DNA of 64,000 bases from Carnobacterium divergens (lineage in GTDB: Bacteria; Bacillota; Bacilli; Lactobacillales; Carnobacteriaceae), in NCBI RefSeq assembly GCF_900258435.1, contig NZ_LT992558.1, positions 673,175-737,174 of the forward strand. Direction: 5' to 3'. Position numbers and translations under genes: made by a program. Shown in pieces: positions 20,097 to 28,166 of the stretch (position 1 is its first letter; each line of letters begins with the position of its first letter). Under the pieces are notes generated by a model. The model did not search any database and was not told the DNA's origin. It saw only the letters and a list, made by a program, of their open reading frames with translations.

Positions 20097-20453
20097 ATGA
20101 TAACAGTAGTCATTGCAGATCGATTAGGAAAAGGACAAAATGTCGCAAAAGGAGTAGAAGCAGCAGGAGGAAAAGCTGTTGTAGTACCAGGAATGGGGGC
20201 TGATATGCGTTTGGGTGACGTGATGCAACAAGAGCAAGCCGATTTAGGTATTTCATTTTGTGGCAGTGGAGGCGCTGGCGCGTTAACAGCAGCAACGAAA
20301 TATGGCTATCCAGAACGACATGGCATGCGCTCAGTCGAAGAGGGAATCACGGCAATCAATGATGGAAAAACTGTTTTAGGCTTTGGTTTCATGGACCAAG
20401 AAGAATTAGGGAAACGGATTGTTGAAACGTATTTAAAAAAAATTGGATCCTAA
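20097..20453 (+). CDS. SFCGS-family glycine-rich protein of unknown function
   Basis: 118 residues, soluble. The family is named after the motif seen here in LGISFCGSGGAGALTAATKYG (about residues 46-66). The N-terminus (ITVVIADRLGKGQNVAKGVEAAGG) has a beta-loop-alpha pattern with a glycine loop, which is vaguely EIIB-like, and the cysteine of SFCGS is a candidate phosphorylation or catalytic residue; both points are inference. It is first of four adjoining genes (SFCGS, DUF4312, DUF4311, DUF4310) that always seem to occur together. Biochemical function is unknown to me. Confidence 0.85.
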   Translation: MITVVIADRLGKGQNVAKGVEAAGGKAVVVPGMGADMRLGDVMQQEQADLGISFCGSGGAGALTAATKYGYPERHGMRSVEEGITAINDGKTVLGFGFMDQEELGKRIVETYLKKIGS

Positions 20454-20485
20454 TAGAATAAAAAACACAAGAGGAGGAGATCCAT

Positions 20486-20860
20486 TTGTCAGAAGTCAGA
20501 TGCAAAAAAAGACAGGTGATTCGAGTAGAGGGAACGGGTAAAGAAAAAACACAAGCTTTTGCAAGTGCCTTAAATAGCATTCATACAAAAGTATTAAAGG
20601 AAAGCAATGAAGTTGTGCTACGTATTGAACCGCTAGATGTTCAGGTTCTTGTTGCAGAAGAAGAAACTTTTATAGAAAAATTTCTATTCTTGTTCTTACC
20701 CAGGACAAGAGTTACTTACCGTGTCGTTTTAAATGTTGAGATTGAAGTAACCTTAATCGAAATGGAGAAAGTAACCTTTGTCCAAAAAAAGATTTCTGAT
20801 CCAAATGGTGTCTCCAATCCTTTTCGTAAAAAGAAATTGATTCAAAAGGAGGAGAGTTAG
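20486..20860 (+). CDS. DUF4312 family protein
   Basis: 124 residues, mostly soluble. A conserved-looking N-terminal segment (RVEGTGKEKTQAFASALNSI) resembles a small alpha/beta domain; the middle (FLFLFLPRTRVTYRVVLNVEIEVTL) is hydrophobic but probably strand rather than helix. It starts at TTG 20486 after AGGAGGAG. Its stop codon directly abuts the ATG of the next gene (20861), so it is translationally coupled to the DUF4311 membrane protein. Function unknown. Confidence 0.82.
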   Translation: MSEVRCKKRQVIRVEGTGKEKTQAFASALNSIHTKVLKESNEVVLRIEPLDVQVLVAEEETFIEKFLFLFLPRTRVTYRVVLNVEIEVTLIEMEKVTFVQKKISDPNGVSNPFRKKKLIQKEES

Positions 20861-21643
20861 ATGACGATTATTATTATTTTGTTGAAATCATTGTTTATCG
20901 GAGGCTTGGTGGGATTTGCAGCTGGAGCTGGGGCAGCACGCATGTTCCATGCCCCGACAACACAAGGCCTAGGCGCCTTTAGAACGCTAGGTGAGATGAA
21001 TGCTTGTGAAGGGGATGCAGCGAGTCATTTCTCATTTGGACTAGGTTTTTTCTTTAATGCTTGGGCATCAACGGTTGGAGCAGGTGCGTTTACGCAAGAT
21101 ATTACCCACCGCGTCATTCCCAACTGGGCAACGGCTGCTTTGATGGTTAAAAATAAAAACGTAGCAGAAACAATGCATGATCCTAAAAAAATGAGTATTG
21201 CTGGCGGCGTGATTGGAATGATTTTAGTGGCATTCTTAAATACAACCGCTTCAGCAATTCCAGAAGCGTTACAAGTAACGGCAGTAGCGGTTTTAGTACC
21301 AGCAGCCAATCTATTAATCAACACGGTCATGCCAGTACTATTTTGGCTAGCTGCCATTGATGCTGGAAAACGTTCCGGTTTATGGGGAACGATCTTTGGT
21401 GGCTTATCTGCAATGGTTATGGGAAATGCAACACCAGGCGTAGTCCTTGGGATTCTAATTGGCAAAGGCGTGGATGAAATTGGTTGGAATCGTGTGACTA
21501 AGAGCATGATGGTAGCAGTTATTTTACTCTTTATTTTAAGTGGTTTCTTTAGAGGCTTTGATTTACAAATGTTAGAAAGCTTTAGAGTACAAATTCCACA
21601 ATGGTTAGAAAACACTCACGGTATCTTTAATATCGGCAAATAA
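20861..21643 (+). CDS. DUF4311 family membrane protein
   Basis: 260 residues with about six to seven membrane helices rich in glycine and alanine. FAAGAGAARMFHAP (near residue 20) and the loop ITHRVIPNWATAALMVKN look like conserved polar features within a transporter. It forms, with the DUF4310 protein, a likely two-subunit membrane component. No similarity to known EIIC, ABC, MFS or TRAP motifs is visible to me. It overlaps no gene but starts immediately at the stop of DUF4312. Substrate is unknown; context suggests an amino sugar or sugar acid. Confidence 0.85.
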   Translation: MTIIIILLKSLFIGGLVGFAAGAGAARMFHAPTTQGLGAFRTLGEMNACEGDAASHFSFGLGFFFNAWASTVGAGAFTQDITHRVIPNWATAALMVKNKNVAETMHDPKKMSIAGGVIGMILVAFLNTTASAIPEALQVTAVAVLVPAANLLINTVMPVLFWLAAIDAGKRSGLWGTIFGGLSAMVMGNATPGVVLGILIGKGVDEIGWNRVTKSMMVAVILLFILSGFFRGFDLQMLESFRVQIPQWLENTHGIFNIGK

Positions 21644-21665
21644 TAAAAGAAGGTGGGAATAATAG

Positions 21666-22322
21666 ATGAATGAACGAATTGAAAAACCGAATTTTTGGTT
21701 TGCGGATTGGTCGTTTCCAATCTTTGTTGGGCTTTTAGCGGCAGGTATTTTTGCCGGAACACATATGTATTTTGTATACGGCGTTGGAGCATTTAACGAG
21801 GTCGCAATTGTGGCAATGTTAAAAGCGGGAATGGATGGAGGTTCCTATGGCGCAGCTGCAGCTTTTGGTGCTAGTTTCTTATTTGCTCGCATATTAGAAG
21901 GGTCATTAGTCGGTATCTTAGATCTAGGGGGAGCGATTTTAACCGGAATTGGAATCGGTGTGCCAGCGATTTTGCTTAGTATGGGAATTGTTGCCCCAAT
22001 TGAAAATTTTGCATTAGCGTTATTAACAGGTTTAATTTGTGGATTGGCAACCGGAGGAATTATTGTATTGATTCGTAAGTTTACTATCAATCAATCAAAT
22101 TCAACTTTTGGAGCAGATGTCATGATGGGAGCAGGAAATGCCTCAGGTCGATTTTTAGGTCCCTTGATTATTTTAAGCGCATGTGGCGCATCGATTCCAA
22201 TTGGAATTGGTGCAACAATTGGCGCAGTCATTTTTTATCTTTGGAAAAAACCCATTGCAGGAGGAGCCATTTTAGGAGCAATGATTTTAGGAGCGATTTT
22301 CCCTATTGCTTTAGGAAGTTAG
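21666..22322 (+). CDS. DUF4310 family membrane protein
   Basis: 218 residues with six or so membrane helices and many glycines (GILDLGGAILTGIGIGVPAI). It starts with a soluble stretch, EKPNFWFADWSFPIFVG, then enters the membrane. Together with DUF4311 it is the probable permease of the four-protein system. AAGGTGGG precedes the ATG. A 117-base gap with a hairpin separates it from the PTS EIIC gene. Function unknown. Confidence 0.85.
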   Translation: MNERIEKPNFWFADWSFPIFVGLLAAGIFAGTHMYFVYGVGAFNEVAIVAMLKAGMDGGSYGAAAAFGASFLFARILEGSLVGILDLGGAILTGIGIGVPAILLSMGIVAPIENFALALLTGLICGLATGGIIVLIRKFTINQSNSTFGADVMMGAGNASGRFLGPLIILSACGASIPIGIGATIGAVIFYLWKKPIAGGAILGAMILGAIFPIALGS

Positions 22323-22379
22323 TTTTAAGAAGGTGGGAGGGATGAATCTAAAAAACAATTCAAGAAATCGTTTACATCT

Positions 22380-22424
22380 AAAGATTATAATGTTATATTG
22401 TTTTTGTAAAACATTATAATCTTT
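22380..22424 (+). repeat. 15-base inverted repeat between DUF4310 and PTS EIIC genes
   Basis: 22380-22394 (AAAGATTATAATGTT) and 22410-22424 are perfect inverted copies around a 15-base loop. No T run follows, so it is not a standard terminator. It ends 6 bases before the GGGAGG ribosome site of the EIIC gene, so a role in mRNA processing or stability, or as an operator, is possible. Confidence 0.7.
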
Positions 22425-22439
22425 ATTTGGGAGGAACGT

Positions 22440-23738
22440 ATGGATAAACTTGTTGAGTTATTAGAATCAAAAGTACTACCAGTAGCAACAAAAATTGGAT
22501 CACAACGTCATATGACGGCGATTAGAAAAGGGATTATTGCAACGCTACCCTTAACAATTGTCGGATCATTTTTCACGATTTTGCTTAATATTCCAATTGA
22601 TTCCGTTGCAGCCATCATTGAACCTTATAAATCTATTTTAGATGTTCCATTTCGATTTACAGTTGGAATCCTGTCTTTATATGCTACCTTTGGGATCTCC
22701 TCTTCATTAGCCAAAAGCTATAAAATGGATAGTATGACCAGTGGATTACTGGCAGTTTTAGCCTTCTTAATTTCCACTGTGGTACCCACGCAAGTCTTAG
22801 ATCCAGTCGATAAAGTAATTGAAGCGGGTCGTTATATTAATATCGCATCGCTAAGCTCGGCATCGTTATTTGGTGCCATTGTAACATCAATTATTTCAGT
22901 TGAGATCTATCGCTTTATGAAAGAAAAGAATATTACCATTAAAATGCCAGAAGGTGTTCCGCCTGAGGTTTCCAATTCATTTGTCGCTTTATTGCCAACA
23001 GCAGTCATTATTCTGTTCTTTTGGACGATTCGTTATGTTTTAGGTTTTGATATTAGTAGCTTCTTAAGTACAATCTTGATGCCCTTGAAAGGCGTATTAG
23101 CTGGGAATAGTTTATTTGGTGGACTTTTAACGGTCTTTCTAATTACTTTCTTCTGGGTTTTGGGAATTCACGGGCCAGCAATTATGGGACCAGTGATTCG
23201 TCCTTTCTGGGATATTTCAATTGCAGAAAATATGGATGCTTTTCAAGCTGGAACAAATGCCCATCAATTGCCTAATATCTTTACAGAACAATTCTTACAA
23301 TGGTTTGTCTGGATTGGTGGAGCAGGAGCGACGCTTTCGTTAGTCGTTTTATTCCTCTTTTCAAAATCAGAATATTTACGTAGCTTAGGAAAATTGTCAC
23401 TTTTACCAGGATTATTCAATATCAATGAACCGATTATTTTTGGTGCACCCATTGTAATGAATCCAATTTTAGGTTTGCCATTTATTCTTGCTCCGTTAGT
23501 TACAACAACATTATCTTATATTTTAACAGTGACCAATGTCGTCCCAATGATGACAGCAAGGTTGCCATTTACAGTTATTTCACCGATTGCAGCTTGGATT
23601 AGTACGAACTGGAGTATTATGGCGGGAATTTTAGTTATTATTAATTTCTTTATTTCCTTAGCTATCTATTATCCATTCTTTAAAGTTTTTGAAAAACAAC
23701 AATTAGCTCGTGAACGAGAAGCAGCTGAAATGAACTAA
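22440..23738 (+). CDS. PTS EIIC, lactose/cellobiose family
   Basis: 432 residues with about ten helices. The motifs GIHGPAIMGPVIRPFWD (near residue 241) and NEPIIFGAPIVMNP (near 328) are the conserved EIIC signatures of the lactose/cellobiose (CelB/LicC) family. It transports and helps to phosphorylate a disaccharide or glycoside. No EIIA or EIIB gene accompanies it in the operon, so it must borrow them from elsewhere or from an unrecognised partner. Next to a MupG-like hydrolase this suggests a phosphorylated amino-sugar disaccharide as product. GGGAGG lies 5 bases before the ATG. Confidence 0.92.
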   Translation: MDKLVELLESKVLPVATKIGSQRHMTAIRKGIIATLPLTIVGSFFTILLNIPIDSVAAIIEPYKSILDVPFRFTVGILSLYATFGISSSLAKSYKMDSMTSGLLAVLAFLISTVVPTQVLDPVDKVIEAGRYINIASLSSASLFGAIVTSIISVEIYRFMKEKNITIKMPEGVPPEVSNSFVALLPTAVIILFFWTIRYVLGFDISSFLSTILMPLKGVLAGNSLFGGLLTVFLITFFWVLGIHGPAIMGPVIRPFWDISIAENMDAFQAGTNAHQLPNIFTEQFLQWFVWIGGAGATLSLVVLFLFSKSEYLRSLGKLSLLPGLFNINEPIIFGAPIVMNPILGLPFILAPLVTTTLSYILTVTNVVPMMTARLPFTVISPIAAWISTNWSIMAGILVIINFFISLAIYYPFFKVFEKQQLAREREAAEMN

Positions 23739-23780
23739 ATTTAAGAAAAGGAATGGGGGAAAGTCTGTTGGCTTTCTTCC

Positions 23781-24065
23781 TTGGTGAGAAAAATGCAACT
23801 AATTTATTTTATTGGATTTGTCGTTTATTTTATCGGGTGTCAATATCTTGTAGAAAAAGAAAAAATCCCTAAAGAAATAATGGATTGTTCTGCACTGAAA
23901 TTAATTTTAGGTGGTATTTTAGTAATTGTTTTAAGCATGGTGATGGGTGTTGTATTATCGATTGCCGTTCCACTAGTGGTAGCAATGACCATGTTAGTGG
24001 CAAGTATTATTGCTGGAAAATACCGTAAAGTATTTAATGAAATGGAAAGAGGCGGGAAAATATGA
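23781..24065 (+). CDS. Small hydrophobic membrane protein, function unknown
   Basis: 94 residues or slightly fewer. One helix at residues 5-25 and a strongly hydrophobic block at 42-80 predict two to three membrane passes, with a basic C-terminus. Start choice is unclear: TTG 23781, GTG 23784 and ATG 23793 are in frame, but none has a well-placed ribosome site. The GGGGGAAAG at 23755-23763 instead fits a TTG at 23768 in another frame. Its last codons overlap the ATG of the MupG-like gene (ATGA), so it is coupled to it. I do not recognise the family. Confidence 0.65.
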   Translation: MVRKMQLIYFIGFVVYFIGCQYLVEKEKIPKEIMDCSALKLILGGILVIVLSMVMGVVLSIAVPLVVAMTMLVASIIAGKYRKVFNEMERGGKI

Positions 24066-25150
24066 AGAGACGTTTAGGTGTATCCATATACCCAGATCAT
24101 AGTGATGTAACAGCAGATGAAGCCTATTTAAAAAAGGCAGCAGAGTATGGATTTTCAAGAATTTTTATGAGTATGTTAGAAGTAACGGAAGGAAAAGAGG
24201 CTGTTGCAACTAAATTCACTCATATTATACATTTTGCGAAAGAACTGGGGTACGAAGTTATTTTAGATATTGCCCCATCTATTTTTGATGAACTCGCTAT
24301 TTCCTATGATGATTTAAGCTTTTTCCATCAGCTAGGAGCAGACGGTTTACGGTTAGATGTTGGTTTTGATGGAAACAAAGAAGCGATGATTTCTTTCAAT
24401 CCATACGAAATGATTATTGAATTAAATATGAGTAATGATGTAGCCTACCTAGATAACATCTTAAGTTATCAAGCCAATAAACCAATGTTGTATGGATGCC
24501 ATAATTTTTATCCACAAAATGGAACGGCATTGCCATTTGATTTCTTTATGAAATGCAACGAACGTTTTAAAAACCAAGGATTAAGAACAGCAGCTTTTGT
24601 AAATTCTCAAGTAGGAAAGATGGGTCCTTGGGACATTAATGATGGATTGCCAACAGTCGAAATGCATCGTTTTCTTCCCGTTGAAGTTCAAGCAAAGCAT
24701 CTATTTGCTACGAATAGGATTGATGACGTGATTATAGGCAATGCGTATGCATCAGACGATGAATTAAACGCTTTATCACAAATAAATCCTTATCAAGTGA
24801 CCTTTGATATTGAGTTTGTGGCAGACGTTAATCCTGTGGAAAAAGAAATCGTTAAAACAATGCAACATTACCGCCGAGGGGATATTACGGATCAAGTGAT
24901 CCGTTCCACAGAAGTACGCAAAAAATTTAAAAATCATGAAAATAAACCACATGATCATTTACAGATGTTCCAAAAAGGCGACATCGTGATTGGCAATGAT
25001 CAATTTGGCAAATACAAAAATGAACTACAAGTGGTTTTAGAGCCTCATCAGGATGAGCGTAAAAATTTAGTTGGACACATTATCCCTGAAGAGCACATCT
25101 TGTTGGACTTTATCTACCCATGGAGTAAGTTTAAATTCAACGAAAAGTGA
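24062..25150 (+). CDS. MupG-family (DUF871) TIM-barrel phosphoglycosidase
   Basis: 362 residues. The N-terminal TIM barrel opens with RRLGVSIYPDHSDV and contains GADGLRLDVGFDG and YGCHNFYPQNGTALPFDFF; a small C-terminal domain follows after about residue 250. This is the DUF871 family, whose S. aureus member MupG is a 6-phospho-N-acetylmuramidase. Here it lies with a PTS EIIC and amino-sugar-acid enzymes rather than MurQ/MurP, so its substrate may be a different 6-phospho-amino-sugar glycoside. It acts in the cytoplasm. Start overlaps the preceding stop. Confidence 0.85.
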   Translation: MKRRLGVSIYPDHSDVTADEAYLKKAAEYGFSRIFMSMLEVTEGKEAVATKFTHIIHFAKELGYEVILDIAPSIFDELAISYDDLSFFHQLGADGLRLDVGFDGNKEAMISFNPYEMIIELNMSNDVAYLDNILSYQANKPMLYGCHNFYPQNGTALPFDFFMKCNERFKNQGLRTAAFVNSQVGKMGPWDINDGLPTVEMHRFLPVEVQAKHLFATNRIDDVIIGNAYASDDELNALSQINPYQVTFDIEFVADVNPVEKEIVKTMQHYRRGDITDQVIRSTEVRKKFKNHENKPHDHLQMFQKGDIVIGNDQFGKYKNELQVVLEPHQDERKNLVGHIIPEEHILLDFIYPWSKFKFNEK

Positions 25151-25158
25151 GGCGCAAC

Positions 25159-26271
25159 ATGGTAGATTTATACATTAAAAATGGAAAGAGTGTTACAGGA
25201 AAATCAATTGAAGTTGCCATTGAAGCTGGGAAAATTACTGCGGTTGCAGAAAAACTATCGGTGACAGCTAAAAAAGTGTTAGATTTAAAACATCAATCCG
25301 TTGTATCTGCTGGTTGGATTGATGACCATGTGCATTGCTATGAAAAAATGACCTTGTATTATGATTCCCCCGATGCCATTGGAATTCCCAAAGGCGTAAC
25401 GACGGTAATCGACGCAGGAACAACTGGTGCAGAAAATATTGGAGACTTTTATCAATTAGCAAAAAAGGCCAAAACCAATGTCTATGCACTGGTGAATATT
25501 TCAAAATGGGGCATTGTTGAGCAAGATGAACTAGCTGATTTGAAAAAAATCAAAGAAGAATTGATTCACGAAGCGTTGCAACAATATCCTGATTTTATCG
25601 TGGGAATCAAAGCAAGAATGAGCAAGACTGTAGTTGGAGAAAATGATGTTGTCCCACTAGAGTTGGCTAAAAATATCCAAAAGAAAAATGAAAATTTACC
25701 TTTAATGGTACACATCGGATCGGCACCACCTACCTTAGATGAAACGTTAGCTTTAATGGAAAAAGGCGATCTATTAACCCACTGTTTCAATGGAAAAGAA
25801 AATGGGATTTTAGACAGTGAGGGACGGATTAAACCTTTTGTTTGGGATGCATACCGTCGTGGCATTCTTTTTGATATTGGACACGGAACAGATAGCTTTA
25901 ATTTTCATGTGGCTCAAGTGGCTAAAGAAGCGGGGCTAACGCCTCAAACGGTTAGTACCGATATTTACCATCGAAATCGTGAAACAGGTCCAGTCTACGA
26001 TTTAGCGACAACGCTTGAAAAAATGCGCACTTTAGGATATACCTTAGAAGAGCTAATGCCGATGGTAACAATAAATCCAGCCCGTGCTTTCCATTTAGCA
26101 ACTAAAGGCGAATTGAAGCCTGATTTTGATGCGGATATAACCATTTTTAATGTGGTAGCGGGTGAAAAAAAATTAACTGACTCAAATGGTGGAACAAGAA
26201 AAACCAATGAATTGATTCAGCCAATCTACACAATCGTTAATGGCGAAGTTTATCCAGTAGGAGGAAACTGA
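25159..26271 (+). CDS. Amidohydrolase/deacetylase-family metallohydrolase (EF_0837-like)
   Basis: 370 residues. The metal-binding HxH lies in WIDDHVHCYEK (about residue 55), a carboxylated-lysine candidate in VGIKARMSKTV, later histidines in LMVHIGSAPP and LLTHCFNG, and the catalytic aspartate region in VSTDIYHRN. It belongs to the amidohydrolase superfamily group of cog3964, once labelled adenine deaminase or dihydroorotase, members of which have esterase or deacetylase activity. In this operon deacetylation of an N-acetyl sugar acid phosphate is the likeliest role, by inference. I chose the ATG at 25159 with GAGGCG before it; an in-frame GTG at 25147 overlaps the previous stop. Confidence 0.85.
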   Translation: MVDLYIKNGKSVTGKSIEVAIEAGKITAVAEKLSVTAKKVLDLKHQSVVSAGWIDDHVHCYEKMTLYYDSPDAIGIPKGVTTVIDAGTTGAENIGDFYQLAKKAKTNVYALVNISKWGIVEQDELADLKKIKEELIHEALQQYPDFIVGIKARMSKTVVGENDVVPLELAKNIQKKNENLPLMVHIGSAPPTLDETLALMEKGDLLTHCFNGKENGILDSEGRIKPFVWDAYRRGILFDIGHGTDSFNFHVAQVAKEAGLTPQTVSTDIYHRNRETGPVYDLATTLEKMRTLGYTLEELMPMVTINPARAFHLATKGELKPDFDADITIFNVVAGEKKLTDSNGGTRKTNELIQPIYTIVNGEVYPVGGN

Positions 26272-26272
26272 A

Positions 26273-27370
26273 ATGAATAGTTACGAAAAATACAATCTAA
26301 AAGAGGTTATTAATGCAAGTGGAAAAATGACCATCTTAGGAGTTTCGAAGGTTAGTGATGAAGTTCTTGCAGCGCAACAATTTGGAGGACAGCATTTTTT
26401 TGAGATGGCGGACTTAACGATTCAAACGGGAAAACACATTGCGAATTTGCTAGGCGCAGAAGATGGAATCGTTGTTTCTTCAGCTTCAGCAGGAATTGCC
26501 CAATCGGTAGCTGGAGTAATTGGAGAAGGAAATTCGTATCATGTGTACCATCCGTTTAGAAATCAGATTACTAAACGTGAGATTATTCTACCGAAAGGTC
26601 ATAACGTTGACTATGGAACACCTGTAGAAGTGATGGTTGAATTAGGCGGCGGGCAAGTCGTTGAAGCGGGCTACGCAAATATGTGCTCAGCTGAACACTT
26701 AGAAATGATGATTACGCCAAATACTGCGGCGATTCTCTATATTAAGAGCCATCATACTGTGCAAAAAAGTATGGTGACGGTTGACGAGGCGGCAGCTGTA
26801 GCCAAACGGCATAAACTGCCACTGATTGTGGATGCAGCAGCAGAAGAGGATTTAGTGAAATACCGTGAAGCAGGCGCTGATTTAGTCATTTATAGTGGTG
26901 CTAAAGCCTTAGGTGGCCCAAGTTCTGGACTAGTGATTGGAAAAGCGAGCTTTATTGAGTGGGTTCGTCTGCAAGGAAAAGGCATTGGTCGTGCCATGAA
27001 AATTGGAAAAGAAAATATTCTCGGCCTAACCACAGCAATTGAAGAATATGTACGAGATGGTAGCGAGTCAGGAACATCTATGAGAGCTCGTTTAGAACCT
27101 TTTATTAAAGCGTTGAATCAACTGCCTCATCTTCAGGCCAGCGTGGAACAAGACGGAGCAGGACGTGAGATTTACCGAGCGAAGGTTCAAATTAAAGATT
27201 CTGCTTCACTGAGTGCAATAGAAGTGATTAAAAAGTTAAAAGAGGGACAGATTGCGATTTATACAAGAGAATACCGCGGGAATAATGGCATTATTGAATT
27301 TGATATTCGTGCTGTAAACGAGAAAGAAATGCAACAAATCGTGACTCGTTTGGCAGAAATTTTAAAATAA
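26273..27370 (+). CDS. dgaE: DgaE-like PLP-dependent ammonia-lyase (SelA fold)
   Basis: 365 residues. The PLP lysine is in IYSGAKALGGPSSGL (about residue 212), and INASGKMTILGVS is the usual N-terminus of this SelA-like group. Salmonella DgaE converts D-glucosaminate 6-phosphate into 2-keto-3-deoxygluconate 6-phosphate and ammonia. The aldolase that follows supports the same chemistry here, though the exact amino-sugar acid is not proven. It starts one base after the amidohydrolase stop with GTAGGAGG before the ATG. Confidence 0.85.
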   Translation: MNSYEKYNLKEVINASGKMTILGVSKVSDEVLAAQQFGGQHFFEMADLTIQTGKHIANLLGAEDGIVVSSASAGIAQSVAGVIGEGNSYHVYHPFRNQITKREIILPKGHNVDYGTPVEVMVELGGGQVVEAGYANMCSAEHLEMMITPNTAAILYIKSHHTVQKSMVTVDEAAAVAKRHKLPLIVDAAAEEDLVKYREAGADLVIYSGAKALGGPSSGLVIGKASFIEWVRLQGKGIGRAMKIGKENILGLTTAIEEYVRDGSESGTSMRARLEPFIKALNQLPHLQASVEQDGAGREIYRAKVQIKDSASLSAIEVIKKLKEGQIAIYTREYRGNNGIIEFDIRAVNEKEMQQIVTRLAEILK

Positions 27371-27400
27371 ATGACTTAAAATGAAAGAAGGAACCCCATT

Positions 27401-28141
27401 ATGAAAAAAACACCCAATTATTTAGAAGACCGTATTTGTTTAAATGTCTTAGCCAACTCTGTTGAAAACGCCATGGACTGTTATAAAGCAGCGGATGGGC
27501 ATATCGTGCTAGGAGTTTTATCAAAAAATTATGACAGTGATGAGGCAGCAATTGCCGATATGGAACGCTACCAAGCTGCAACTAACAATGCCTTATCAGT
27601 TGGTTTAGGGGCAGGAGATCCGAATCAAAGCCAAATGGTGAGTCGCATCTCAGGAACCTTACAACCGCAACATGTAAATCAAGTATTCACAGGCGTTGGA
27701 ACAAGTCGCGCTTTATTAAATCAATCAGAAACAATTGTCAACGGACTGATTTCACCCACTGGAAAAGTAGGTTTAGTGAATATTGCGACAGGGCCACTAA
27801 GTAGTCAAATGCCTGCTGGAGAAGTGACAATTGAAACGGCAATTGCATTGTTAAAAGATATGGGAGGCAGTTCCATCAAATTTTTCCCAATGAAAGGCTT
27901 GCAACATATTGAAGAATACAAAGCTGTAGCCAAAGCATGCGCTGAACATGACTTTTATTTAGAGCCAACAGGTGGGATTGATCTTGAAAACTTTGAAGAA
28001 ATTGTTCAAATCGCTATTGATGCAGGCGTAAAAAAAGTTATTCCTCATGTCTACAGTTCAATTATTGATGCTACAACAGGTGATACACGCCCCGAAGATG
28101 TGAAGACGTTACTAGAAATGATGAAAAAAACACTCGCGTAA
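27401..28141 (+). CDS. dgaF: DgaF-like 2-keto-3-deoxy-phosphogluconate aldolase
   Basis: 246 residues. YLEDRICLNVLANSVENA and GGSSIKFFPMKGLQHIEEY (catalytic lysine in the second segment) and LEPTGGIDLENFEEI mark the KDGP aldolase family of dga operons (EF_0839/AHA_3917 type, from memory). It splits the 2-keto-3-deoxy acid 6-phosphate into pyruvate and glyceraldehyde 3-phosphate. It lies 30 bases after dgaE with a weak GAAGGA site. Confidence 0.88.
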   Translation: MKKTPNYLEDRICLNVLANSVENAMDCYKAADGHIVLGVLSKNYDSDEAAIADMERYQAATNNALSVGLGAGDPNQSQMVSRISGTLQPQHVNQVFTGVGTSRALLNQSETIVNGLISPTGKVGLVNIATGPLSSQMPAGEVTIETAIALLKDMGGSSIKFFPMKGLQHIEEYKAVAKACAEHDFYLEPTGGIDLENFEEIVQIAIDAGVKKVIPHVYSSIIDATTGDTRPEDVKTLLEMMKKTLA

Positions 28142-28166
28142 TCCATTTTAGAAAAAGGAGCTACCT

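Noticed and set aside
21025..21615. 196-residue minus-strand ORF
   Set aside because: Antisense shadow of the GC-richer DUF4311 gene; composition is not protein-like and there is no ribosome site.
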